Positions 1-5,424 of a stretch of 5,424 nt of DNA are shown here, one piece after another. Origin of the DNA: Deltaproteobacteria bacterium (GTDB taxonomy: Bacteria > Desulfobacterota > DSM-4660 > Desulfatiglandales > HGW-15). Each line of letters begins with the position of its first letter. The first letter of the stretch is position 1. The translations under genes and the position numbers were made by a program. The notes under the pieces were generated by a model. That model was given only the letters and a program-made list of their open reading frames with translations, ran no database searches and was not told where the DNA came from. The DNA lies in assembly GCA_019308525.1 (NCBI GenBank), contig JAFDIC010000288.1, positions 1 through 5,424 of the forward strand, written 5' to 3'.

Positions 1-839
1 GCATGGGAGGCGGCTTGAGAGAAAAGATCGCGAACGCGTGCCGCACCTACACCAACGAACATTTCCACAAACTCTGATCCGCTGATGCTAAAAAAAGGCA
101 CTTTTGCCTCCCCTGCCACGGCCTTGGCCAGAAGGGTCTTGCCGGTACCTGGCGGGCCGACCAGGAGCACTCCCTTGGGGATCCTCCCTCCCAGTCTTTG
201 AAACTTCTCCGGAGTGCTCAAGAATTCCACGACTTCCTGGAGTTCCTCTTTTGCCTCGTCGATTCCAGCAGCATCGGCAAAAGTGACCTTGGTCTCACTC
301 TCGGCAAAAATCTTGGCCTTGCTCTTGCTAAAGGACATGACACCCATCCCAGGGCCCATCCTTTTCATTATGTACCGCCAGATTAGGAGAAAAATGCCGA
401 TGTATATGACCCAGGAGATAATTCTGCCCAGGATTTTGCTGTCATAGCGCCCGGAATACATGACCTTGTGTTCATCCAGGTCTTTCACCAGGTTGGGGTC
501 GTCCACCCGAATCGTGGTGAACTCCTGATCCTGTCCCGGCACTGTTCCCTTGCCTTTCAACGTTCCCCTGATGTTTTTCTCACCGATGGTCAATTTACTC
601 AAGATGCCTTCACCCAAATACTGTTTGAACTGGCTGTAGGGGATGGTCTCGACTTTTCCAGCAAAAAAGTATTGCTGCGTATAGGAGATAAGGAGAAAGG
701 CGATCAGGAAATACCATATGCTGAAATGTGCCCTTGGGGGCAAAGCACCCTTTTTTCCCTTTGAGCCCTGGGGACCAAAGATGGAGCGCGCCTTGTCTAT
801 GATTTCTTCCTGGGGTTTTTTCTTTTTCTTGGGAGGCAT
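1..839 (-). CDS. ftsH: ATP-dependent zinc metalloprotease FtsH, N-terminal part (runs off the left edge)
   Basis: FtsH is a hexameric inner-membrane AAA+ protease that extracts and degrades membrane and some soluble proteins. The 279 visible residues begin with a Lys-rich cytoplasmic stretch ([11 protein letters not shown]), then a membrane helix at about 41-58, a periplasmic domain of about 80 residues, and a second helix at about 140-158. A Gly/Met-rich linker and a [14 protein letters not shown] block (187-200) open the AAA+ domain. Walker A GPPGTGKT is at 228-235 and the pore-loop motif FVGVG at 261-265, followed by ARVRDLF. Walker B, the second region of homology and the HEXXH zinc site would lie beyond the window. 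The start is chosen because the AAGGAG ribosome site lies just upstream and no in-frame alternative fits the family better. Walker A sits somewhat further in than in E. coli FtsH, reflecting the longer cytoplasmic N-terminus. It follows hflC, its known partner, on the same strand. Confidence 0.97.
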   Translation of the reverse strand, partial: MPPKKKKKPQEEIIDKARSIFGPQGSKGKKGALPPRAHFSIWYFLIAFLLISYTQQYFFAGKVETIPYSQFKQYLGEGILSKLTIGEKNIRGTLKGKGTVPGQDQEFTTIRVDDPNLVKDLDEHKVMYSGRYDSKILGRIISWVIYIGIFLLIWRYIMKRMGPGMGVMSFSKSKAKIFAESETKVTFADAAGIDEAKEELQEVVEFLSTPEKFQRLGGRIPKGVLLVGPPGTGKTLLAKAVAGEAKVPFFSISGSEFVEMFVGVGAARVRDLFSQAASH

Positions 840-956
840 ATTTCTCCTTCCTTCTGACAGAAATTGATGTTCACGAAAATAATGCCTTGTGATCTCGGAT
901 GCAGGCTCTATGGGATCACGGATTTGGCTTCACACTAGGGTTGCTTGCAGCCTCTC
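840..956 (-). promoter_or_regulatory. hflC-ftsH spacer with ftsH ribosome binding site
   Basis: This 117-bp gap holds a purine-rich Shine-Dalgarno run (AAGGAAGGAG, core 844-849) placed 4 nt before the ftsH ATG. A 6-bp inverted repeat (GTGATC at 889-894, GATCAC at 914-919, 19-nt loop) is too weak and lacks a T-run, so it is not a convincing terminator. I see no good -35/-10 or -24/-12 promoter here. Read-through from hflC into ftsH is therefore the simplest reading, but an internal promoter cannot be excluded by eye. Confidence 0.6.
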
Positions 957-1913
957 TCATTTCGGGATAGTCTTCAAGAACCGGTAGTAGTCGGAATCGG
1001 TCCCCAGTATGATAATGGCTTTCTCGTAGGCCGCCTCTTTATAGGTCTCCAGGGTATTGAAAAAGGCGTAGAAGGCCGGGTCCTCATTGTATGCGTCTCC
1101 GTAGATCCTGGTCGCCTCGGCATCGGCTTTGCCGCGTATCTCCTCTGCCGTCCGGTATGCCCCTGAGATTATCGATTTCAGTTCCTTCTCCATCTGACCG
1201 AGAATCTCTGCCTTCTTGCCCTCTCCCTCTGATCGAAACTGTGCCGCCTTGCGCTTTCTTTCCGATACCATCCGTTCGTAGACCTTCCTCCGGACTTGCT
1301 CCACATAGTTGATCCGCTTGATGCGAACATCAACCAGCTCCATACCAAAGGCAGGCATAGCCTTGGAAGCTTCGGCCAAAATCGCCCGGGTGATTTTCTC
1401 CCTGCCCAGGCGGACGGTTTCCGGAACCGTTGATTCCTGCTGGAACGGCGAGAGGACCTTGCCTTCTCCACCCTCCACAGTGGGCATCTCGTTCGTGGTC
1501 CTGACCAGCTCCACCAGAGGATTGGCAGAAACATAGTCCCTGAGAACCGCGTCGATGATGTCATCCAGTTTGGCGTAGGCCTGGGAGTAGTTGCCCAGGA
1601 CCTCGAGGAATTTCTGGGCATCAACGATTCGCCATCGGGCTGTGGTATCCACGTAGATAAAACGCTTATCCCGGGTGGGGATCTCTTTTGGATCTCCGTC
1701 CCATCTCATAATTCGCTTCTCGTAACGATTGATTTTCTGGATTATGGGCATCTTGAACTTCAAGCCCGCCTTGACCTTCGGCTCCCCAATCGGTTTCCCG
1801 AACTGGGTGATCACCACCTGGTCCCATTCCCTGACAGTATAAAAGGCACCTGAAAGCAAGAGGATCAGGAAAAAAACAATTACAACACCGATGATAGCTC
1901 CCATTCGTTTCAT
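957..1913 (-). CDS. hflC: HflC, SPFH-domain regulator of FtsH
   Basis: HflC pairs with HflK in a large membrane-anchored SPFH (stomatin/prohibitin-type) complex that surrounds FtsH and modulates its access to substrates. The protein is 318 residues, close to the E. coli length. It has one N-terminal membrane helix at about 5-24 that leads into the periplasmic SPFH domain (AFYTVREWDQVVITQFGKP at 23-41, then the beta-rich core with a YVDTTARWRI stretch). The MELVDVRIKRINY block at 191-203 precedes a charged helical segment (about 204-265, including FRSEGEGKKAEI and IRGKADAEATRIYGDAY) typical of HflC. The end, GTDSDYYRFLKTIPK, resembles the conserved DSDFF-type tail of the family. The start overlaps the hflK stop by 4 bp (ATGA) and has a near-perfect ribosome site inside hflK, so translation of the two is probably coupled and stoichiometric. 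Confidence 0.96.
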   Translation of the reverse strand: MKRMGAIIGVVIVFFLILLLSGAFYTVREWDQVVITQFGKPIGEPKVKAGLKFKMPIIQKINRYEKRIMRWDGDPKEIPTRDKRFIYVDTTARWRIVDAQKFLEVLGNYSQAYAKLDDIIDAVLRDYVSANPLVELVRTTNEMPTVEGGEGKVLSPFQQESTVPETVRLGREKITRAILAEASKAMPAFGMELVDVRIKRINYVEQVRRKVYERMVSERKRKAAQFRSEGEGKKAEILGQMEKELKSIISGAYRTAEEIRGKADAEATRIYGDAYNEDPAFYAFFNTLETYKEAAYEKAIIILGTDSDYYRFLKTIPK

Positions 1914-2956
1914 CGAACTACACCTCCTTCTATGTCCTGCTGATTCAATTGGAGGAGCGGCAGAAGGCCCCTCTGCTCGCTGTCAATAATGTAGATCTGC
2001 TGGGCATTGGGCAGGATCGACTGATAGGCCTCCAGATAGAGGCGCTGTTTCGTGACCTCCCTCGCGTTTCGGTATTCTTTGAGGACATCAGAGAACCTGG
2101 CCACGTCACCTTTTGCCCTGTTTACCCTTTCCAGAGCGAACCCCCGGGCCCCGTTGATGGTCCTTTCCGCCGTCCCCTTGGCCTTGGGGATTTCCCTGTT
2201 GTATGTCTCCTGGGCCTCGTTAATGAGCCTCTCCTTTTCCTGCTGGGCCTCGTTTACTTCGTTAAAGGCCCCCTTTACAGGATCAGGAGGCACCACGTTC
2301 TGGAGCCTCACGTTGACGATGCGGACACCTGTCTCATACTCGTCGAGAATCTTCTGGAGCTCCTCTTGGGCCATCCTGTTCACTTCTTCACGGTTTTGCA
2401 ACACGTAGTCGAAGCTTCGGTTCCCTACAATGCGCCGGTTCACGGATTCGCTGATATCCCGGATGGTCATAACCGGGTCTCGCACGTTGAAGAGATATTT
2501 CCGGGGGTCTTCCCGCCGGAACTGTACGATCCATTCAACATCGATGACGTTCAGGTCCCCGGTGAGCATTAGCGATTCGCGCTCTGTCGAGGCGCTCTTT
2601 TCATACTGGGTCCGGATCCCTGGGCGGACACTCTTGAACCCAAAGCTCTCAGTGTCCACCTGTTCCGTATGCACTTTGAAGACCGTGTCGATACCAAAGG
2701 GGATCTTGAAATGCAGCCCTGGCATGACCACGCTGGAATACCTGCCAAATCGCAGCAAGACCCCTCGGTTTCCAGGTGGAATGGTGTAGAATGCGGTATA
2801 AGCCAGAATGATCGCAATAACAACGATAATTCCGATAAGCCAAAGGAAAGGCTTTCCTCCCTTTCCTAGGCCCAGTGAATCCCCTGCCTTCTTGATCATT
2901 GCTGGAAAATCTGGGAGGCCCTCTTGCTGGCCTCCTGGATTGTTGTCCCAAGCCAT
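1910..2956 (-). CDS. hflK: HflK, SPFH-domain regulator of FtsH
   Basis: HflK is the partner of HflC in the cage around FtsH. From the chosen start it has 348 residues. It opens with the family-typical MAWDNNPGG and a short Gly/Pro-containing cytoplasmic tail, then a membrane helix at about 36-57. The periplasmic SPFH domain begins IPPGNRGVLLRFGRY (59-73) and includes LTGDLNVIDVEWIVQFR (131-147), a hallmark of HflK, and the block VRIVNVRLQNVVPPDPV (211-227). A long Glu/Lys/Arg-rich helix follows (about 232-310), as in other SPFH proteins, and the C-terminus ends QQDIEGGVVR. It is shorter than E. coli HflK (419 residues), mostly because the N- and C-terminal low-complexity tails are reduced. 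An upstream in-frame ATG at 3019 would add 21 residues that overlap the ABM gene and translate the ribosome site itself, so 2956 is preferred. It lies 31 bp after the ABM gene and overlaps hflC by 4 bp. Confidence 0.96.
   Translation of the reverse strand: MAWDNNPGGQQEGLPDFPAMIKKAGDSLGLGKGGKPFLWLIGIIVVIAIILAYTAFYTIPPGNRGVLLRFGRYSSVVMPGLHFKIPFGIDTVFKVHTEQVDTESFGFKSVRPGIRTQYEKSASTERESLMLTGDLNVIDVEWIVQFRREDPRKYLFNVRDPVMTIRDISESVNRRIVGNRSFDYVLQNREEVNRMAQEELQKILDEYETGVRIVNVRLQNVVPPDPVKGAFNEVNEAQQEKERLINEAQETYNREIPKAKGTAERTINGARGFALERVNRAKGDVARFSDVLKEYRNAREVTKQRLYLEAYQSILPNAQQIYIIDSEQRGLLPLLQLNQQDIEGGVVR
1921..1929 (-). promoter_or_regulatory. hflC ribosome binding site inside the end of hflK
   Basis: On the minus strand the sequence AAGGAGGTG lies 7 nt before the hflC ATG and also encodes part of the last residues of HflK (EGGVVR). 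It is an almost complete anti-16S match. This fixes the HflC start and supports translational coupling through the ATGA overlap. Confidence 0.85.
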
Positions 2957-2963
2957 TGGTTCT

Positions 2964-2970
2964 CTCCTTT
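2964..2970 (-). promoter_or_regulatory. hflK ribosome binding site (decides the start)
   Basis: AAAGGAG on the minus strand, 7 nt before the ATG at 2956, in the 31-bp gap after the ABM stop codon. The longer in-frame reading from 3019 would run through this site as Lys-Glu-Arg-Arg-Glu, which argues against it. Confidence 0.8.
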
Positions 2971-2987
2971 CTTTTCTAAATGTTCTA

Positions 2988-3323
2988 TCAAGAGGTTCCT
3001 TTGCTGCCCCTGGCGGCATTGACGACCTCCATCCCTTCGGAACGGGAGACCGTGTGAAGTTGAATCCCTAACGGTTCGGCTAGAAGGCTCTTTGTCCCGA
3101 GCAAGACACTGAATCTTTCAGACCGTATGTGACGTTCCAGATCCTCGCGGGTTTCCCATTCCTCGATCAGGGTGTAGACATTCTTGTCTTCCATGTCGCA
3201 AAACAGGTTACAGCTCAGACAACCATTATCCTTTTCCGTCAGCTCAGTAATTGAGAGAAGCGTTTGCATAACCTCTTTCTGCTTTTCCGGAAGCACATTC
3301 ATAGTCAACCTGAGCATGATCAT
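2988..3323 (-). CDS. Small ABM-domain protein (putative antibiotic biosynthesis/quinol monooxygenase family)
   Basis: This encodes 111 residues with the dimeric alpha-beta barrel pattern of the ABM/YgiN-like family. Strand one is MLRLTMNVLPEKQKEV, followed by a helix and the segment NGCLSCNLFCDMEDKNVYTLIEEWETREDLERHIRSERF, where the GCLS turn and the L-EEW-T-E-L--H pattern are family hallmarks. It then reads LLGTKSLLAEPLGIQLHTVS, which resembles a subset I associate with Desulfobacterota. Members include cofactor-free oxygenases acting on quinols or polyketides, but many have no known substrate, and nothing here fixes one. Three cysteines (35, 38, 42) cluster next to the GCLS turn. There is no signal peptide or membrane helix, so it is cytoplasmic. 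The ATG at 3323 is chosen because AAAGGGGG lies just upstream and the family usually begins at this strand; the ATG at 3317 is possible. A longer GTG-initiated frame from 3392 has no ribosome site. It is 31 bp before hflK and probably the first gene of that operon. Confidence 0.85.
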   Translation of the reverse strand: MIMLRLTMNVLPEKQKEVMQTLLSITELTEKDNGCLSCNLFCDMEDKNVYTLIEEWETREDLERHIRSERFSVLLGTKSLLAEPLGIQLHTVSRSEGMEVVNAARGSKGTS

Positions 3324-3599
3324 GGGGGCCCCCTTTCCGTAAGGCGAAACTTTCAACAACGATGGTTCCGTAAAAACCCTATCTCCGCGCACGGTGTGAA
3401 TCTTTACTCAGTGCGGCGTACTTGACGCACGCCGCAACCATTTACTACCTTTAAATAACTCAGAACAGAATGAGATGGCGGTGAAGGCATAAAGTTACCA
3501 GTCCTTTTTCGACCTTTGATTCTGCACCAAATACATCCATTTAACGGGGCAGGGATGAAGCGCAACGCAGAAATTGGACTTCTTGCGAACCCATCTATA
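3324..3599 (-). other. Long 5' leader between the predicted sigma-54 start and the ABM gene
   Basis: If the -24/-12 element at 3611-3626 is used, the transcript would begin near 3600 and carry about 277 nt before the ABM start. I see no convincing gene in it on either strand; minus-strand frames from 3540 (26 codons) and 3594 (17 codons) have no ribosome site. It contains a GC-rich hairpin at 3412-3436 and a GGGGGCCCCC palindrome (3324-3333) that overlaps the ABM ribosome site. I cannot match it to a riboswitch class. A second promoter closer to the gene is not evident. Confidence 0.45.
3412..3436 (-). repeat. GC-rich inverted repeat (hairpin) in the operon leader
   Basis: TGCGGCGT (3412-3419) and ACGCCGCA (3429-3436) are perfect 8-bp complements around a 9-nt loop. 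Neither strand has a T-run after it, so it is not a standard intrinsic terminator. It may be an operator, an RNA-stability stem or a leader structure in the mRNA about 90-110 nt before the ABM start. Function is unknown. Confidence 0.6.
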
Positions 3600-3610
3600 T
3601 TGTTGGATCT

Positions 3611-3626
3611 TCAAGGTTCGTGCCAA
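3611..3626 (-). promoter_or_regulatory. Candidate sigma-54 (-24/-12) promoter for the ABM-hflK-hflC-ftsH operon
   Basis: The minus strand reads TTGGCACG-AACC-TTGA. The -24 half is a full match to the consensus YTGGCACG, and the GG (3624-3623) is separated by exactly 10 nt from the -12 dinucleotide (3612-3611). The -12 dinucleotide is GA instead of the usual GC, the one clear departure. Transcription would start near 3600, toward the ABM gene. Support comes from two palindromes at enhancer distance upstream and from a sigma-54 activator gene just beyond them. Confidence 0.7.
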
Positions 3627-3727
3627 GCAGGAGAAATTTGCCTTCTAGTTCACCCAACATATTGTTTTGTAACTGAATATCATGACATGAAGAAATGGCA
3701 GGAGGTGGACGGAAGAGAGCAAGGGGA

Positions 3728-3760
3728 TGATCATATTTGACCAATGGTCATATCTGACCA
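3728..3760 (-). promoter_or_regulatory. Tandem palindromic upstream activator sites, TGGTCA-N4-TGACCA
   Basis: Two 16-bp palindromes stand 17 bp apart. The one at 3745-3760 (TGGTCA-TATC-TGACCA on the plus strand) is perfect; the one at 3728-3743 (TGATCA-TATT-TGACCA) has one changed base in one arm. Their inner arms also form a third perfect palindrome, TGACCA-A-TGGTCA (3738-3750). Centres are about 136 and 153 bp upstream of the predicted sigma-54 start, typical of enhancer sites for Fis-type HTH activators. They begin 13 bp past the stop codon of the activator gene, its most likely ligand. Confidence 0.75.
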
Positions 3761-3773
3761 CGTTCTCCTCGTT

Positions 3774-5285
3774 TCAAGCTGGGGTGGGTGGTTTACGTAT
3801 GCCCAGCTTCCCCATACGTGCGCGTAATGTGCTGCGGTCAAGGCCTAGGATCTCGGCAGCTCCCCCTTTTCCGCTCACCTTCCAGTTGGTCTGCTCAAGC
3901 ACACGGAGAATATGTTCGCGCTCAATATCTCTCAGGGGTTTCAGGGCGGCCGTTAGATCTTTGTGCTCTTTTTTCAGCTCATCCACCAGGCGCAATTTGG
4001 GCCCTGATGAGTTGAGGACAGCACGCTCGACGACATTTTCAAGTTCCCTGACATTGCCCGGCCAGTGATAATTCTTCATGGCATCCATGACATTCGCCGG
4101 GATGATCTCAATGGACTTGCCCAATCTCTTTGAAATCTTGTCCACGTAAAAAGCCACGAGAAGCGGAATGTCCTTTACCCGTTCCCGCAGCGGCGGAACC
4201 GTTATTGGAAACACATTCAACCGGAACCACAGATCTTCCCGGAATCGCCCCCTTCTTACTTCTTCCTCCATATTCCGGTTAGTGGCGGCGATAATCCGCA
4301 CATCTACCTTGATCGTGCGGGAACTGCCCAACCTTTCAAACTCGCCGCTCTGAATAACCCTGAGAAGCTTGGGCTGCAACTCCAGCGGCAACTCGCCAAT
4401 CTCGTCCAGGAAGAGGGTTGCGCCGTGGGCAACCTCAAATCGCCCCAGACGCCGGGCATGGGCACCGGTGAAAGCACCCCTTTCGTGACCGAACAGCTCA
4501 CTTTCAATCAGGGATGAAGGTAATGTGGCGCAGTCTAATTTCACCAGGGGCCTGTCTTTGCGCAGGCTCAGACTGTGAATGGCCCGGGCTACCAGTTCCT
4601 TGCCCGTCCCGGTCTCGCCAAGGATAAGAACTATAGTGTCGGTCGGGGCTATCTGCTCAACCTTGTAAAGCACGTAAGCGAGCCCTTCACTGTGACCGAT
4701 AATATTTTCGTGGTTGTACTGGAATTTTATTTCCTCTTGCAAATAAGCCTTCTCTGCCTCAAGCTTGGTTTTCAGCTCATTTATCTCCGAGAGTGCGGCC
4801 TTAAGATCCAGCTCGCTCTTCTTCTTTTCGGTAATATCCTGTATCCAGCCTGACATCCGTGTAGCATTCCCTTTTGCGTCCCACACAGCCTGGGCCCGGG
4901 CCAAAAACCATAGATAATCGCCCGACTTTTTCCTCAGGCGGAACTCCATCTTGAAAGGGACGCGTTCTTTGAGTAGTCGCTGAATGGCCGCCCGGGTACA
5001 GCTCTCATCCTCGGGATGAAGTCGGCTCAGGAAAGAATCCATCGTGCCGGGAAACTCTCCCGGCGAGTGACCGAGGATTTCCATGAACCGATTGGAAAAC
5101 ATGACTTTGCCCGCCCTGATGTCCCAATCCCAGAGGCCATCGGTAGCCCCGGCAAGGGCCAACACATATCCTTGTTCACTCGTGCGCAAATCCACCTCCA
5201 CCCGGCTTCGTCTCGTCCGCTGTATATGGACTACTACCAACAGGGCCCCAATGACAAAGAAGGATACCAGGCCAACTAGTTCCAT
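3774..5285 (-). CDS. Membrane-anchored PAS sigma-54-dependent transcriptional activator (enhancer-binding protein)
   Basis: This is a 503-residue enhancer-binding protein that would use ATP hydrolysis to open promoters held by sigma-54 RNA polymerase. Residues 3-21 form a hydrophobic helix followed by a basic IQRTRRSR stop, so the protein is probably tethered to the inner membrane with its body in the cytoplasm. A PAS domain with a PAC-like end spans about 35-155 ([41 protein letters not shown]), followed by a coiled coil (about 155-187). The AAA+ domain at about 193-420 has Walker A GETGTGKE (223-230), the sigma-54 contact loop GAFTGA (270-275), Walker B LFLDEIGE (291-298), [14 protein letters not shown] (348-361) and WPGNVREL (408-415). 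A Fis-type helix-turn-helix ends it ([23 protein letters not shown], 474-496). It has no receiver domain, and no histidine kinase is visible nearby, so the PAS domain probably senses the signal. The ribosome site is weak (GGGG about 9 nt upstream), and the start overlaps the preceding gene by 10 bp, which suggests coupling. All catalytic motifs are intact. Confidence 0.93.
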   Translation of the reverse strand: MELVGLVSFFVIGALLVVVHIQRTRRSRVEVDLRTSEQGYVLALAGATDGLWDWDIRAGKVMFSNRFMEILGHSPGEFPGTMDSFLSRLHPEDESCTRAAIQRLLKERVPFKMEFRLRKKSGDYLWFLARAQAVWDAKGNATRMSGWIQDITEKKKSELDLKAALSEINELKTKLEAEKAYLQEEIKFQYNHENIIGHSEGLAYVLYKVEQIAPTDTIVLILGETGTGKELVARAIHSLSLRKDRPLVKLDCATLPSSLIESELFGHERGAFTGAHARRLGRFEVAHGATLFLDEIGELPLELQPKLLRVIQSGEFERLGSSRTIKVDVRIIAATNRNMEEEVRRGRFREDLWFRLNVFPITVPPLRERVKDIPLLVAFYVDKISKRLGKSIEIIPANVMDAMKNYHWPGNVRELENVVERAVLNSSGPKLRLVDELKKEHKDLTAALKPLRDIEREHILRVLEQTNWKVSGKGGAAEILGLDRSTLRARMGKLGIRKPPTPA

Positions 5286-5424
5286 TTATGACTACCCCGC
5301 GGTGATTTTGCAGGCCGTTGGCTCTCCATCCCCTGGTTTAGCCAACGGCTCAGGAGTGGGCGCAATGACAGGGGGGCAAAAAGACACGTTGCCGCTGCAA
5401 CCAGCACAATGGCACCGAAAAGTG
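5276..5424 (-). CDS. C-terminal end of a probable multi-pass membrane transporter (partial)
   Basis: The frame that enters from the right edge encodes 48 residues before a TAG at 5276-5278. The first about 17 residues (LFGAIVLVAAATCLFAP) form a hydrophobic helix, followed by a basic segment (RPLLSRW) and a polar tail ending SPRGSHKWN. This resembles the last membrane helix and cytoplasmic tail of a major facilitator family transporter, but so short a piece cannot establish the family. The other two minus-strand frames are less gene-like. Its stop lies 10 bp inside the activator gene, so the two are probably co-transcribed, which may link the activator to whatever this protein moves. Confidence 0.5.
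   Translation of the reverse strand, partial: LFGAIVLVAAATCLFAPLSLRPLLSRWLNQGMESQRPAKSPRGSHKWN
5314..5349 (-). repeat. Perfect 10-bp inverted repeat inside the transporter tail, just before the activator start
   Basis: GCCGTTGGCT (5314-5323) and AGCCAACGGC (5340-5349) are perfect complements around a 16-nt loop. In the mRNA the stem would end about 28 nt before the activator ATG. No T-run follows on the minus strand, so it is not a standard terminator. It could slow ribosomes or protect or block the message upstream of the weakly initiated activator gene. It could also be an operator. Confidence 0.6.

Noticed and set aside
889..919. Possible terminator between hflC and ftsH
   Set aside because: The stem is only 6 bp with a 19-nt loop and there is no T-run on either strand.
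1949..2572. 207-codon open frame on the plus strand
   Set aside because: It lies fully antisense to hflK, whose protein motifs are unmistakable; its translation matches no family I recognise and the openness is explained by hflK codon bias.
2957..3019. N-terminal extension of HflK from the ATG at 3019
   Set aside because: It would overlap the ABM gene and translate the AAAGGAG ribosome site; MAWDNNPGG at 2956 matches the usual HflK start.
3324..3392. 23-residue N-terminal extension of the ABM protein
   Set aside because: It needs a GTG start without a ribosome site, and the ABM fold begins at MIMLRLTMNV right after AAAGGGGG.
3485..3500. Second -24/-12-like element (TGGTAACTTTATGC on the minus strand)
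   Set aside because: The GG and GC are 9 nt apart instead of 10 and the -24 half lacks CACG.
3680..3690. Odd palindrome TCATGACATGA between the activator sites and the promoter
   Set aside because: It is short and single; no partner copy or known site fits, so it is not distinguishable from chance.
3516..3740. 74-codon plus-strand frame in the intergenic gap
   Set aside because: It begins with TTG, has no ribosome site, overlaps the predicted promoter and one activator palindrome, and its translation is not family-like.

Overview
The window carries the end of one gene cluster and most of another, all on the minus strand, so transcription runs from high to low coordinates. In that order it holds: the last 48 codons of a probable membrane transporter; a membrane-anchored PAS sigma-54 activator; a 450-bp non-coding gap; a small antibiotic-biosynthesis-monooxygenase (ABM) domain protein; hflK; hflC; and the first 279 codons of ftsH, which runs off the left edge. 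Gene identities rest on translated motifs. Composition is moderately GC-rich. The combination of an ABM protein next to hflK, an hflK-hflC-ftsH order and a FhlA/NtrC-type activator suggests a Gram-negative bacterium, most likely of the Desulfobacterota/deltaproteobacterial group. That taxonomic guess is an inference from gene content only.

Region 1-2956 is the membrane proteostasis block. HflK and HflC are SPFH/prohibitin-like proteins that form a cage around the FtsH AAA+ protease in the inner membrane. hflK and hflC overlap by 4 bp (ATGA), and ftsH follows hflC after 117 bp. The ABM gene (2988-3323) ends only 31 bp before hflK, so all four are probably one transcription unit. In E. coli, by contrast, ftsH is unlinked to hflKC.

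The gap 3324-3773 is the most interesting part. On the minus strand it has a close match to a -24/-12 (sigma-54) promoter at 3611-3626. About 136 and 153 bp upstream of the predicted start lie two tandem 16-bp palindromes of the form TGGTCA-N4-TGACCA (3728-3760), the usual arrangement for enhancer sites of a sigma-54 activator. The only such activator in view is encoded immediately upstream and ends 13 bp from the palindromes. A simple model is that this PAS-AAA+-Fis protein, tethered to the membrane by one N-terminal helix, senses a membrane or redox signal and switches on ABM-hflK-hflC-ftsH. Between promoter and first gene lies a leader of about 277 nt with a strong GC-rich hairpin.

At the right edge, the reading frame that ends by overlapping the activator start by 10 bp looks like the tail of a multi-pass membrane protein. 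A perfect 10-bp inverted repeat lies inside this tail, just upstream of the activator start.
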